A DNA stretch of 64,000 nt from Pararge aegeria (taxonomy: Eukaryota; Arthropoda; Insecta; Lepidoptera; Nymphalidae), in contig NC_053202.1 of the NCBI RefSeq assembly GCF_905163445.1, positions 2,046,001-2,110,000 on the forward strand, given 5' to 3'. The translations under genes and the position numbers were made by a program. A model generated the notes under the pieces. The model saw nothing but the letters and a program-made list of their open reading frames with translations, made no database searches and was not told where the DNA came from. This document shows positions 52,614-63,134 of the stretch, one piece after another. The first letter of the stretch is position 1. Every line of letters begins with the position of its first letter.

Positions 52614-52965
52614 GTGCGTTTTAAGGCATTAAATATCATTTGCTATAAGTGTAATAGTTAGAGCTACAACATTACTTATATTTGTGTGCATTTTTAGTAA
52701 TTAAAATAACATTTGCTAAGGAAAACATTATAAAGCAATCTGCATGCCTGTGAGTTCCCCATAATGTTCTCAAAGGCTTGTGGAGTCCACCAATCCGCTG
52801 GGCTAACGTGTTGGACTACGGCCTTAACCCCTTCTCATTGTGGGAGCAGACCCGTGCCCTGTAGTGGGCCGGGAATGGGTTGATATGATGATGAGAATAA
52901 ATTATGTGCGTTTTAAGAAATTAAATTTAATTTGCTATAAGTAATGTTGTAAAGGAAAACTTTAG
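52614..52965 (+). repeat. Cluster of SINE-B pieces
   Basis: ATGTGCGTTTTAAGGCATTA (52615), a longer copy 52690-52893 with CACCAATCCGCTGGGC and GGGCCGGGAATGGGTTGATA, and another ATGTGCGTTTTAAGAAATTA (52904), all in one orientation. This suggests head-to-tail insertion or duplication. Confidence 0.75.
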
Positions 52966-53131
52966 TGGACAGGTTGATAGTAATAAATATGTCCTACGAT
53001 AAATCAACAGTAAATAAAATAAACATTTAATATCTGAATTGTACTAGAGTACCTATTATAAGCTAATCAGCATAACAACTCAATTATTTATAACTGTTAG
53101 TTGCCTGTGGCTTCTTGCGCGTCCAATGAAT
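52966..53131. other. Unassigned
   Basis: Nothing recognised. Confidence 0.35.
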
Positions 53132-53195
53132 GTGTGAATGAATGAATACACTTTTATTGTACACCAAAGAAAAAAAGTAGTTACAGAGATATATT
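53132..53195 (-). repeat. LINE-R tail
   Basis: GTGAATGAATGAATACACTT, TTATTGTACACCAAAG and AAGTAGTTACAGAGATA only. Confidence 0.75.
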
Positions 53196-53299
53196 AAATT
53201 GTTTTAAAATAGTGATAAATAAATTGTTTCTTTACAAACTAGCATCCCGTATTCTACGCCCTTATGGGGTGTTTTAAAAAGAGTCAAGGTATTTTATAC

Positions 53300-53365
53300 C
53301 ATGGAATTTAAGCCTAATTTGCTATCATCCGCAAAAAGTAGCAGAATCTGTAAACCAGGTTGCTT
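53300..53365. repeat. LIR-1 arm fragment
   Basis: TTAAGCCTAATTTGCTATCA and GCAGAATCTGTAAACCAGGT align with the LIR-1 terminal repeat at 32889. Confidence 0.6.
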
Positions 53366-53387
53366 TTTAAGTAGTTTTTAAATGTCA

Positions 53388-53490
53388 ATGTGAGATGGTG
53401 ATAACAAAAAGAACGCTAGAAGTTTATTGCAGGCTTCTTCTTAGATCAAACAGGGTGCTTTTGGAATCCTTGTATCTTTAGTTTTAGTTT
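53388..53490 (+). repeat. LINE-Q 3' UTR fragment
   Basis: TGAGATGGTGATAACAAAAA, GCAGGCTTCTTCTTAGATCA and CTTGTATCTTTAGTTTTAG. Confidence 0.75.
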
Positions 53491-53540
53491 GGTGGGAGGA
53501 TTTGGTCGCGGCTAGTTACGACCCTACCGTAAAAGACCAT
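53489..53540 (+). repeat. SINE-C scrap
   Basis: GGTGGGAGGATTTGGTCGCG, GCTAGTTACGACCCTACCG. Confidence 0.6.
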
Positions 53541-53545
53541 AACAA

Positions 53546-53703
53546 TTCAAAATTCTCAATTCAAAATTCAAAATTAATTTATTTCATGTAGGCCTAATAT
53601 AAGCACTTTTAAATCGTCAAGTCTGTCTGTGTGTAGTGACTCTACCACCGGTTCGGAAGGCAGATTCTACCGAGAAGAAGCCGGCAAGGAACTCAGCAGA
53701 ATG
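53546..53703 (-). repeat. LINE-P 3' UTR and tail
   Basis: ATTCAAAATTAATTTATTTC, ACTCTACCACCGGTTCGGAA, GAGAAGAAGCCGGCAAGGAA; stops before the coding end. Confidence 0.85.
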
Positions 53704-53730
53704 GAAATCAGGATGGAGGAATGGACTGCA

Positions 53731-53779
53731 ATTTATTTATTTCGGTTTCACTACGTGTTTATCAAGGAAATAAATAAAT
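53731..53779. other. Perfect 13-bp hairpin
   Basis: ATTTATTTATTTC at 53731-53743 and its complement at 53767-53779, loop 23 bases. Confidence 0.75.
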
Positions 53780-53825
53780 AGACAGTTTATTAATTTACCA
53801 ATCCTCATCATCTCACTGCAATGTA

Positions 53826-54055
53826 TTATACAATGTACCTATGCATCAATAGTGTCATCATTTGAATAAAGAGATAGTCATTCGACGTCAACTTCTGGAC
53901 ATGGGGGACCTTTTGTAGGGAGTTCCAAAATGCAGCGTCCTGGGCCGCTTGTTTCCTGTGGCTCCCAGCGACTCGCTTTATGACGTCTGTCCACCTCGTT
54001 GGGGGCCGACCAACGCTGCGTTTACTGGTGCGGAGTCGCCATTCCAGCACTTAAG
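53826..54055 (-). pseudogene. RTE-clade ORF2 C-terminus
   Basis: Frame LEWRLRTSKRSVGRPPTRWT, DVIKRVAGSHRKQAAQDAAF and WNSLQKVP: the same block as at 29168-30225 and 58085-58450, here continuous. 5' truncated just before LEWRL. The remaining tail of the open frame (after about 53890) is 3' UTR. Confidence 0.88.
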
Positions 54056-54067
54056 AATCCCGACATC

Positions 54068-54110
54068 CAGTGGCGTGCATATGGGTATGCACATGGTATG
54101 GGGATGATAC
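54068..54110. mobile_element. hAT-1 left terminus
   Basis: CAGTGGCGTGCATATGGGTA, TGCACATGGTATGG and GATGATACTAAAT; the rest is absent. Confidence 0.75.
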
Positions 54111-54375
54111 TAAATATTATTTATGTTATTAGTTAATTTATCTGAATATAATTTTATGAACTTAGCTAAACTTATATTATATGTGTTAAGTTTCTGGTGG
54201 TGAGCAATGAGATTATGAAGTAACAAGAGTGCGCGAAATGTTTGAGCATTTCGAGCATAATGCGTACGTAACGAATCAAGTGAAAAAAGAGGTAATCTCC
54301 CCTCTTAAAAAAGCTATATCGGTTGGATTTATTTGTATACATATAAGTAATTGCTAAGTATTAAAATATTGTGAA
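54111..54375. other. Unassigned
   Basis: ACTTAGCTAAACTTATATTA near 54160 also occurs near 25383, so part of this is dispersed. Confidence 0.35.
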
Positions 54376-54439
54376 ACTAGAATCGAACTGGCTTCCTTAA
54401 TGTTATCGCGTGTCACATCCACTTAGCTATTAAGCCTTG
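54376..54439 (-). repeat. tRNA-like relic
   Basis: Minus strand GGCTTAATAGCTAAGTGGAT (A-box-like) and CCAGTTCGATTCTAG (B-box-like). No acceptor stem, so a SINE head or tRNA pseudogene unlike families A-C. Confidence 0.45.
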
Positions 54440-55043
54440 TAATAAAGCAAATGAAATTTAAACACAACCATCAATATCGGCCCCGGGCTACGGGCATTAT
54501 TTATAATATTAATAACAACTAATAATACCTTTAAAAGAAATATTTTATACTTAATGACGTGATATAAATCTCTTTCGGCGGTATAGGGATGACTGTAGTC
54601 GATAAATCACTCCGCTCGGTTGTCGATGAGTTTAATTTGAGAGTGATGCATTGTGTATTTACTTTAACTTGCCGGAAAATTATTATTGTTGTTTCTCGTT
54701 AAAAAAGTTCACGTAGGTAAATGTATGATGGGTTTTTGTGTAATACGCGGTTGTCACAAAATCATTGTTATATATTTCAGCAAAAAATATAATGTACGTT
54801 TAAGTTAATTACATTAAATATGCGCACCGACTTTTGTATCGAAAAGACTCAGTGGACATTGTACACAATGTCTGCTATTAATTGGTAAACAATAATAAAC
54901 CAAAAAAATATTAAGAAAATTAAATTTATAATTAATTTTTCAGAGGAGTTCTGTAAACCATCATCATTTGATGAGCGTAAAAAACCGAATATTTTTATAT
55001 TCTTCTTCATTTGATCAGTTTCTTCAAAATTTCAATAAAATAA
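54440..55043. other. Unassigned
   Basis: About 600 bp without recognised features. Confidence 0.35.
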
Positions 55044-55205
55044 ATCATTAACCGATAGACGTCCACTGCTGGACATAGGTCTTTTGTAGGGAGTTCCAAA
55101 TTCTACGATTTTGCGCCGCTGGGATCCAGCGGCTACCTGGGTCAACCAACGCTGCGTTTTTCAGTGCGCGGCTGCCATTCCAGTACCTTGGGACCCCAAC
55201 GTCCA
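55044..55205 (-). repeat. RTE 3' end with internal deletion
   Basis: GATAGACGTCCACTGCTGGA, GTAGGGAGTTCCAAATTC, then a jump to GGGTCAACCAACGCTGCG; about 45 bases present at 53940-53990 are missing. Confidence 0.78.
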
Positions 55206-56017
55206 TCAATTAATTCAAAAATTAATGTTTTATTTTTCTGTCATTGGTGCAATAAACTACAATTATTTTCATTCCGTTTTTAAGATACTGTATATATGTT
55301 AGATTAGAGGGGCTGTAAAATCGCTATATAAGTAAAAAATAGTTTCTATGCATCGCTTAATTATTCAGTTATTCAAATAACGGGACCATCACGTATGAAT
55401 AGAATATATATATATATATATACTAACATAATACAAACAAAAGAAACTCTAAACCAGACACCACATACGCCAATTATACAAAATAAATCCCCGTTCTATC
55501 TCATTCAATAAAACATCTCGCACGCCGCCCACACCATCGGGCAATCAATACACAAATAACGCGTAAGATACATCGTGAACTCTTAAAAAACAAATAGTTC
55601 CGAGAACTTCGGGCTTTCATAACTCTGCCAAATTGACACCTTGTTTAACCCGATGCAATTCTCGACAATTTGCGGCGTCTGTAAGTGGCCTATTATAAGA
55701 ATACAAAGTTAACTTTATCGATAGCGCAATCGATATGCGCACGTACGCCCCTAAGCCTAAGGTTTGTTTCTGTGGTAAGTTTAAAATGGTAGTATTGCGC
55801 TTTAAGGTGAATATCGAGTTCGTATACATCTCATCGACGGCGATTTTACGTTTTTTTCTCATCACGAAGTACGAACATCAATGGAAATTTGTTTCGGGTA
55901 CAATTATGCGTTCGGCTTTATTTTCTCAACGGTTTCGTAAGTTCTAGAGCAGAGAAAAGACATCGTGCGCGATTTAAAGTTGCTTTAATTTAGTGAGGGA
56001 TCATTATGTATTGCTTA
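55206..56017. other. Unassigned
   Basis: A TA run at 55407-55423. GC-richer and rich in ATCGAT motifs at 55700-55860; single copy here. Open frames of 60-80 codons lack motifs. Confidence 0.35.
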
Positions 56018-56110
56018 TAATAGTCCACTGCTGGACTATGGACTAAAGGCCTCTCCCAATGGGAGGGTACATAGTCACCACGCTGAGCAGTCGGTTCGGT
56101 GATCTTTATA
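56018..56110 (-). repeat. SINE-D or RTE 3' tail
   Basis: GTCCACTGCTGGACTATGGA, AGGCCTCTCCCAATGGGAGG and CACCACGCTGAGCAGTCGG are the complement of the tail type at 43258. Confidence 0.65.
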
Positions 56111-57751
56111 GCTATATTTATAGAGCTACTCAAAGCTTCAATAATAATTTCTCGGATTTGGATTTATTTCATCTTACTCTTGCTCAGTTAAAAAACATCT
56201 TTATTTTATGCTAAATTTTAACTTCTAATTGCTCTACGTAAAGGTACTACATATGTTTTCATATATCCACTTTGATGAATAGTGTTAATAAGGGTTTTCT
56301 TATTAACAATATATATCAACAATGTGGTTTTTTTTCTAATATTTTAAAGTTTCATTATTAAGTTATAAGTTTGCTGTTGAATTTAATGTATTCGTATGAT
56401 TTTTAGCGGCTACTTAATTGGCGTACCTGTTATTTTCTTTGTACTTATTTTAAGTAATAATCAAACTGTTTGGGTCTTAATAAAAAAAATAAAAAAAAAT
56501 AATAAAATAAAAAAAAAAACGCAGTAGATGGTAGTAGTAGCACAGAGGAAGCTGCTATACGTTCTTCGTTATATTCCCTTAGTCGCCTCGTGTGAGGGGT
56601 AAGAGGTAAGAGGGGTGATGACAACTGAATTCTGATCTACCGTCACCACACTGCATTAGTGAGGTATACAGCGATAAACCACTCACAGCACAGCCTTATT
56701 AATTAATTATTAACATATATTAATTAACACTGGACTTTCGGATTTATATATACTTAACAGCTTATTTTGTCCACGTTCAAAGCGACACCCTGTGTCATAC
56801 GAGTATCTATGGAACTAATAAAAAACCTAAGTATTGTTAAACCAAAACATATTTTATGCATTTTTTCATAAGGTTCTTTTGAAAAAAAGCAAAAAAATGT
56901 TGTTACATCACTATTCAGGTAAATGCGTATAAAAATATCCAGACTATCATCGTTATTTTCTGGTGGCTTCGTAAATAATTTATCTTTATGAAAGTCTTAT
57001 TTACAAAACTGAAGTCTACATTAAATAATAAAAAAAATGAACGCGAGAACAATCGCGACACAATCACTATCACTATATAATCCTTATAAAAAACCATAAA
57101 GTGTTTTAGTAATACAAATTTAGTTCTGTGGACACCCGTATTACACCCACATTACAAGTCACACTAACAGCGCGAAAATGGCGTCAATTAATTGGAAGCA
57201 AAAGCAAAGTGACAAATGCCAGCCCAGTGGTAATAGCCAGAGAATCCATAAACATTCACAAACAATCACAAAACATCAACATTTATAAACAATAATATAT
57301 TATTGGTAAAAAAAAAGTTCTCATATAAAAGATTATTCTTGCTTTATGCGTACTCTATTTAAAAAACCAGTAAACGTCACTATTAGTGTGGAGCTTTTGT
57401 TTTAATTGTTTTTTTGTTCTTTACCATAGATAAAAGGCAAGGGTATAACTATACAGCCATTTTATTTTTTAAACTTTTAGTCGTTAGTTGTCGTCTGTGT
57501 GTTTCCGTGATAAGTATTTAATGGTATTTCATTGTTTATTACTCGGTTTTATTGGTGCTTATTAGATTGATTGTTGGTTGGCGGACATGTTTTATTTGGT
57601 TTTGTTTTTATTTGCGTAGGATGTTATATATCGGCGGTAATGATTGGTGTTATACTTTTTAACGCCATTATTGGTAAGCGATGTTGTACCTATAGTTATC
57701 TTGAACCAATTTTAATCCGTACCATTGATTATTAACATTAGATATAATTAG
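56111..57751. other. Longest unassigned stretch
   Basis: About 1.6 kb with few recognisable repeats. 56565-56665 (TTCCCTTAGTCGCCTCGTGT) resembles a lepidopteran LINE 3' UTR. A-rich runs at 56480-56520. No convincing coding frame. Confidence 0.35.
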
Positions 57752-57907
57752 AAAAGAGCAACTGCCGAGTTTCTTGCCGGCTTCTTCTCGGTAGAATCTG
57801 CCTTCCCAACCGGTGGTAGAGTCACTACACACAGACAGACTTGACGTTCCAAAAGTGCCTATATTAGGCCTACTTGAAATAAAAGAATTTCGAATTTTTT
57901 GAATTTT
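57752..57907 (+). repeat. LINE-P 3' UTR and tail
   Basis: GAGCAACTGCCGAGTTTCTT, CTTCTCGGTAGAATCTGCCT, TAGGCCTACTTGAAATAAAA, then an irregular GAATTTT tail. Confidence 0.87.
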
Positions 57908-58084
57908 ATATTCGCTGTTGCAGCGAATTCATCAGTTCTATTTTCGGTTATTTTGAACGTCCCACGGAAACCTTTAGTTTCTATGTCTGTTTCTAGGATG
58001 CAAGCTATCTCTAAGCTTTTACCAAGATCTGTGCAGTGGTTGTACAAATTATGGGAAACATACAAACAAACATAAACTCGCTTA

Positions 58085-58450
58085 CTTAATATAACATGTA
58101 TCCTCTAACTTTGGACCTACCAATCAGGTTCGCTCAGCGGGCGGTGGAGCTTTGCTTGGAGTATCTCGACCTGATCAAATCGGGAATTAAGAGATCCGTA
58201 AGAGAACCAGAGTTATCGACTTAGCTCAACGAGTCGCGAAGCTAAAGTGGTACCTAATGGGAAGCACATAGCTCGGGGAATCGAATGACGTTGGGTGCTC
58301 AAATGGCGTCTTTGCACTGGTAAACGCAGCATTGGTAGATTTCCGACAAGATGGACGGATGACATCAAACGTGTCGCAATGAGCCGCTGGACCCAAGCAG
58401 CACAAGACGTCGAAGTTATTTGGAACTCCCTAGACAATACCATATCCAGC
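58085..58450 (+). pseudogene. RTE ORF2 C-terminus, frameshifted
   Basis: Plus-strand remnants in several frames: IRKRTRVIDLAQRVAKLKW near 58195, then, after shifts, the block equivalent to GRPPTRWTDDIKRVA (TTTCCGACAAGATGGACGGA) and CAAGCAGCACAAGAC, TGGAACTCC. It reaches further upstream than the other RTE pieces here and carries multiple stops and shifts, so it is old. Confidence 0.78.
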
Positions 58451-58539
58451 ACATGATTGGTTGACATCAGTATATTTCAGTATATATATATATCTTCACA
58501 ATATATTTATAACAATATAGTATTTGTAAGACAACATAT

Positions 58540-58860
58540 TAGTCTTTTTAAACAAAAAGTGGACATAAACAGTCGACTTACAAGAAATGGTCATAAATTA
58601 GTGTCATCTGCATATCGTCTGCGAAAGGTGCAGAAGTCATTTGTGGGATTGAGTATACGCTTTTATAATATGATTCCTAAGGTGATTTTTGACCTACCAA
58701 TGCATAAGTTTAAGGAATCTGTTAAAACACATTTATTACAGCGAGGTTACTATAAAATTGATGAATTTCTTAATGACAAGGTTGCTTGGAAGTATCCGGC
58801 TCCGCTTTCAGCTCTCACAAGATAGAAAAATGAATGTTAAAATGTAAAATGTAAATTGTT
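58540..58860 (+). pseudogene. LINE-P RT C-terminal segment, open
   Basis: An uninterrupted frame of about 95 codons to TAG at 58823: LTRNGHKLVSSAYRLRKVQK, SFVGLSIRFYNMIPKVIFDL, PMHKFKESVKTHLLQRGYYK, IDEFLNDKVAWKYPAPLSAL, TR. This is the longest LINE-P coding stretch in the window and carries no lesion. It is cut on the left near 58530 by AT repeats, and its 3' UTR stops at 58860 without the usual tail. The palm domain is missing. Confidence 0.85.
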
Positions 58861-59486
58861 AACGTGAAAACTAAGTGTTGCCGCCGAATTCAAAAGTACT
58901 GAAACAGAGGCGCACAAGTCGCGGGCAAATTAGTAGATAATATATATTTTAATAAAAATTATAAATCGATGTATTTTTTTTTTTTAAATTGATAAAAAAT
59001 CAATTAAGTATGTTCAATTACTAGAAACCGCTTTCAAACGACCAATAAAACTTAGAGAATTTACAATTCTAGTCAGACACTTACTTTTATAAAATTTATA
59101 TGTACACAGGTCATACATAAAAGATTGTATGTACAAAACAACAAATGACAATACATTACCTTAAAAATCTAAGTATCTAAATATCAACCATATTACCAAG
59201 CAATGAGACTCAAAATACAAAAACCTTGATATGATAGTGTGAATGTATGTTTTTGATCTTCGAAATTACTTTGAATAACTTGATTGAAAAAGGACTTTAT
59301 AACCAAGGGGTTAAGTTGATACTAGCTTGTGGTTCCGCTAACGTAAGTGTGTTTGTGTACAAATTGGCTTCTACATCGCCTCCGAGCATGGTTCGTGGAG
59401 CTAATAGGCGGGGCGTTCGATAGGGTTGCCACTCTTTTTCCATCGAATATTTCATTTCTTGGATTCATGCTTAATTCTCAATATAA
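58861..59486. other. Unassigned
   Basis: Begins with an E-like piece, CACAAGTCGCGGGCAAATTA at 58913. Otherwise nothing recognised. Confidence 0.35.
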
Positions 59487-59732
59487 ATATACTCTGACAA
59501 TACACACATCGCCATCTAGCCCCAAAGTAAGCGTAGCTTGTGTTATGGTACTTGGATGACTGATGAATATTTTTATGAATAATATACATAAATACTTAGA
59601 ATATACATAGAAACACCCAGACACTGAAAAACATTCATGCTCATCACACAAACATTTTCTAGTTGTGGGAATCGAACCCACGGCCTTGGACTCAGAAAGC
59701 AGGGACGCTGCAAAATGCTAAAATCGGCCATC
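59487..59732 (-). repeat. SINE-A
   Basis: Full body and perfect B box. The A-box region is mutated (plus strand GCAAAATGCTAAAATCGGCC). Confidence 0.92.
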
Positions 59733-60299
59733 AATTATGTATACATTCAGATGGATGAATCATCATCTGGCCTTAACATGTCTTTTGAAGTAAGACTTCT
59801 TGAGGCGCGACTAGAGAGTAACTCAGAACTCATTTTTTCTGACGGAAGTAACGCTTTTGTCAGACGTCTGTGTAGTTTCCGCTATTTAAAAATGATAATT
59901 TGTATTGGTCGTATGTATATGTCACAAACACCACGCTTCTTGACTTATACGCCATCTAGTGGCAAATATCATCATCATTACGATTATTTATTTCCAATAT
60001 TTTCAAACGGATCAATTGTGAATGGCAAAGTGAATAAAAATTCTAAACTTTTAAAAAATTTAAATAAACTGCAAAGTTTTTTGAAAATCTCTAAATATAC
60101 TTAGGAATAATTTATTTATTTATAATTTTTTGACGATTGCGACATTCTATAATATTTAATGACAAGATTGTATTAGCATGTGCTGATCTAACATTATTAA
60201 CAGTTATTTCAAGCTATAGCTATCAATTGAAACTATTTAATTATAAAATATATATAGAAATATATATATTTATATGAAACCTGACATCTTCTTGAGCTG
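59733..60299. other. Unassigned, with an unrecognised open stretch
   Basis: The frame over about 59735-60104 is open for some 120 codons downstream of the SINE (MDESSSGLNMSFEVRLLEAR early on). I see no domain or motif and it lacks a credible start; probably chance or a relic. Confidence 0.3.
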
Positions 60300-60430
60300 T
60301 GGTTTTTGCCAAAGGTTGCCTGGAAGGGATGGCCAAGTCGCGATAAGGCAGTCAAATTGTATACTTTGTGTTAAATTTTTATTTACAATTTTTATGTATG
60401 TTTATGTGGCGTACAATAAAGGTGTATTTA
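60300..60430 (+). repeat. LINE-R 3' end
   Basis: AAAGGTTGCCTGGAAGGGAT, GCGATAAGGCAGTCAAATTG, then GGCGTACAATAAAGGTGTAT. Only the 3' arm of the hairpin is intact. Confidence 0.75.
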
Positions 60431-60435
60431 TTATA

Positions 60436-60632
60436 ACTGTTTAGCTGGATCTGAATGAATGAATGACTTGATCAAATAAAAAACATAAATTAATGTATAT
60501 TTTTCTGCACGTTTAAAAAAAAAAAAAAAATTAAATGAGTGTTGGATTTTGAAAGTGTATTCATTCATTCATTCATTCAGATCCATCTGTTCAGGCTTGA
60601 TCGAATAACAAACATCAATTAATGTATAGTAG
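60436..60632. repeat. Repeats around (TGAA)n/(TTCA)n
   Basis: CTTGATCAAATAAAAAACAT and CTTGATCGAATAACAAACAT, each followed by AATTAATGTATA, repeat directly about 128 bp apart. GGATCTGAATGAATGAATG is inverted against CATTCATTCATTCAGATCC. Likely the footprint of one or more LINE insertions. Confidence 0.6.
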
Positions 60633-60908
60633 TAAGATTATCAACACATAAATTTACGAAGTATTTTTGTACATGTTGTGACAACCCTGGCAATTTACCC
60701 GCGGGCTCATCAATATAACAATTTAACAGAACATTTCAACAGCTATAAATTAAACGAGTTAACAAGGAATTCAACCTCGCGTCGCTCCGACCACTGCGCC
60801 TAAGGGTACTTCCATTACTGCACTTACAGTCGCATTAGAGTGTATTACTTTAATAGCTTACTTTGTGCAAATAGTTTCAAGTTCAAATCAATCATTATCA
60901 CTTCAATC
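60633..60908. other. Unassigned
   Basis: CCTCGCGTCGCTCCGACCAC near 60775 is the only GC-rich part. Confidence 0.35.
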
Positions 60909-61259
60909 GATGGACATCAATGAGCATCAGTCTGATAAGTCTTTTATGAGGTTTTATTTATTTCTTTAAAAAAAAAAAAACACCCGGCTAAGTTTGTTTC
61001 GGGCTTGTTCTTAGACCAGGCGTTTGGAACCCTCGTAGCTTTAGTTTTAAGTTTACGAATGTGGTTATCGCCATCATCTCACTAATGTGTAATTCTTATG
61101 TACGCATCAAAAGTGCCACCTATGGGCCTACTTGAATAAAGATATTTTTGACTTTGACTTTGACTTTTGACTTTATATTTATTGCAATATAAATAAAAAT
61201 AAAGAAATAAATAAAACCTCATAAAAGACTTATCAGACCGATACTTATAGATGTCCATC
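60909..61259. repeat. 59-bp inverted repeat around a LINE-Q tail
   Basis: 60909-60967 and 61201-61259 are complementary at 55 of 59 positions (outer ends GATGGACATC / GATGTCCATC). Between them lies a LINE-Q 3' end and AT-rich sequence. Either a MITE that received a LINE-Q insertion or a local inverted duplication. Confidence 0.85.
60975..61170 (+). repeat. LINE-Q 3' end
   Basis: CACCCGGCTAAGTTTGTTTC, TTGTTCTTAGACCAGGCGTT, GGTTATCGCCATCATCTCAC and CCACCTATGGGCCTACTTGA, with a (TTTGAC)n tail. Confidence 0.9.
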
Positions 61260-61315
61260 ATTATATTTATTTTTTTATTTATATGTATTTACATTGAAAT
61301 AAATATAAATAAATA

Positions 61316-61557
61316 AATGTACTACGACAATACACACATCGCCATCTAGCCCCAAAGTAAGCGTAGTTTGTGTTATGGGAACTAAAATGACTTATGAGTA
61401 TTTTATGAATAATATACATAAATACTTAGAATAAACAATATAATAACACCCAGACACTGAAAAATATTCATGCTCATCACACAAACATTTTCCAGTAGTG
61501 GGAATCGAACCCACGGCCTTGGACTCAGAGAGCGGGGTCGCTGCAAACTGCGCCAAA
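61316..61557 (-). repeat. SINE-A
   Basis: Body and B box complete; about ten bases of the extreme 5' head are missing after GCAAACTGCGCCAAAA. Confidence 0.92.
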
Positions 61558-61662
61558 ATTTAAAGAAGTTAAAATAATGACGGTGCATAGTCAGTAGGTA
61601 CATATTTGAAAATTTAATTTATGTCCGTAAGAATATAACAAATTTAAAAAGAAAATGGACTG

Positions 61663-61950
61663 CAACAATGTAAATATTAGAAGCAAATATAAACTCGTTT
61701 TGCAGTTTACTAGGCTTCATAAAATTGCTAATTCATTCAAGGGCAATTGTATATTATTTTATAACAAATTACAGAATGAAATCTTTGAGATGTCTCTCAA
61801 TAAGTTCTAAGTTTATATAAAACGTAAGCCTACAGAGAAATCCTTTTATAATGTTAAGGATTATTTAATCGATAAAAAAGCTTGGGTGTTAATTGCTCTA
61901 ACTTCATAGTTTGATATTAATTCACTATGAGATGGTGATAACAAAAAAAA
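61663..61950 (+). pseudogene. LINE-Q RT C-terminus
   Basis: One frame over 61663-61914 with a single internal stop: YKLVLQFTRLHKIANSFKGN, LFYNKLQNEIFEMSLNKF, stop, VYIKRKPTEKSFYNVKDYL, IDKKAWVLIALTS and the true stop. This is the defining copy for LINE-Q and clearly parallels the LINE-P C-terminus (FYN..P, KFK, YY.IDEFL). The 3' UTR begins at GAGATGGTGATAAC and is interrupted at 61950 by an inverted-repeat element. Confidence 0.82.
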
Positions 61951-62216
61951 ACGTGTGTGTACTTATGTACACGCGTTAGAAGTTATACTTCTTTGGCGTA
62001 ACAAGATAATAATCTTACATCGTTCAATTGAATCACCGGAATGATACTTTGACAATTCAAAGAGAACACTGTCAAACCTTATAGCTAACTTCAGGGTGTC
62101 GGTTTTTTGTGACGGTGTGCGCGCACATAGTAAAAAATTACTCTTATATTTTTTTCCTAACGCGTCAAAAGAAGTATATATAGTTATGCCAAAGAGGTGC
62201 ATAAGTACACACGCGT
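61951..62216. mobile_element. MITE with ACGYGTGTGTACTTATG termini
   Basis: ACGTGTGTGTACTTATG at 61951 is inverted at 62200-62216 as CATAAGTACACACGCGT. Next to each end is GAAGTATA.../CTTTGGCGTAAC-type sequence, also inverted but rearranged in order. 266 bp, no coding. It interrupts the LINE-Q 3' UTR. Superfamily unknown. Confidence 0.78.
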
Positions 62217-62617
62217 TTTTTTTATTAAAATTCTATTTTCGGCTCGAGATTCTATAATTAATTATGATATATGATATAAAAAGTTAATAAAATTAATTAA
62301 TTAAAGCGTATTCTATTAGCATAAATTATAACTACTGGAAACCATACTTTTAAACAATTTCGCCGCTAATGGCCACAAGTTACAATTTCGATATTTTACG
62401 TTCATATTTGCTATAACTTGGCATTTGTAGAGATCTCGGCAGAAGAGGTCGTGATTTATGGTATTTAATGAAATTTTATAAAATTACATTTTATAATTTA
62501 TACTATATTGTATACAAAAATATATCTAACAAACAAAAAAAAATACTTCTGATTCAGCTCATCAATACCACTCTCCGCAATCAGTCCTCTCAAAATAAAG
62601 AATACAAAATACAATTG
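62217..62617. other. Unassigned AT-rich DNA
   Basis: Nothing recognised; GCGCCGCTAATGGCCAC-like text at 62360 is isolated. Confidence 0.35.
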
Positions 62618-62828
62618 GACGTAGTCCACCATGCTGGCCAAGTGCGGATTCGCGGGCTTCACACGCCTTTGAGAACATTATGGAGAAATAACTTCACCAT
62701 TAAAACAAGTGATATTTCAATTGCTTAAACGCAAATAACTTAAATTTGATAGAGATGCGTGCTCGGAGTCCGTATATTACTTACCGTAAGCGAAACCGAT
62801 GTCCTAACCTCTAGGCTAACACCGCTTA
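62618..62828 (-). repeat. SINE-B, with internal deletion
   Basis: GACGTAGTCCACCATGCTGG, CTTCACACGCCTTTGAGAAC, AACAAGTGATATTTCAATTG and a degenerate head ending GCTAACACCGCTTA. Confidence 0.82.
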
Positions 62829-62927
62829 ACTCATCCCAAAACTTAGTTGCCCACTATCAACTAACGTATCATTACTGCACTGATGTAAGCACAAAGCCCC
62901 AATATTCCATTTTTTTTTTTTTTTTTT

Positions 62928-63134
62928 TATATACTTCGACAATACACACATCGCCACCTAGCCCCAAAGTAAGCGTATTATATATACATAAATACTTAGA
63001 AAATACATGTAAACACCCAGACACTGAAAAACACTTATGCTCATCACACAAACATTTTTCAGTTGTGGGAATCGAACCCACGGCCTTGGACTCAGAAAGC
63101 AGGGTCGCTGCCCACTGCGCCAGTTGGCCGTCGC
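62928..63134 (-). repeat. SINE-A with internal deletion
   Basis: Perfect B box and A-box head (GGCCAACTGGCGCAGTGGGC). About 45 bases are deleted between AAAGTAAGCGTA and ATATACATAAATACTTAG. The tail is a T run on the plus strand. Confidence 0.92.

Noticed and set aside
59637..60104. 155-codon plus-strand frame
   Set aside because: The first 30 codons are antisense SINE-A and the rest has no motif, homologous copy or start signal that I can identify.
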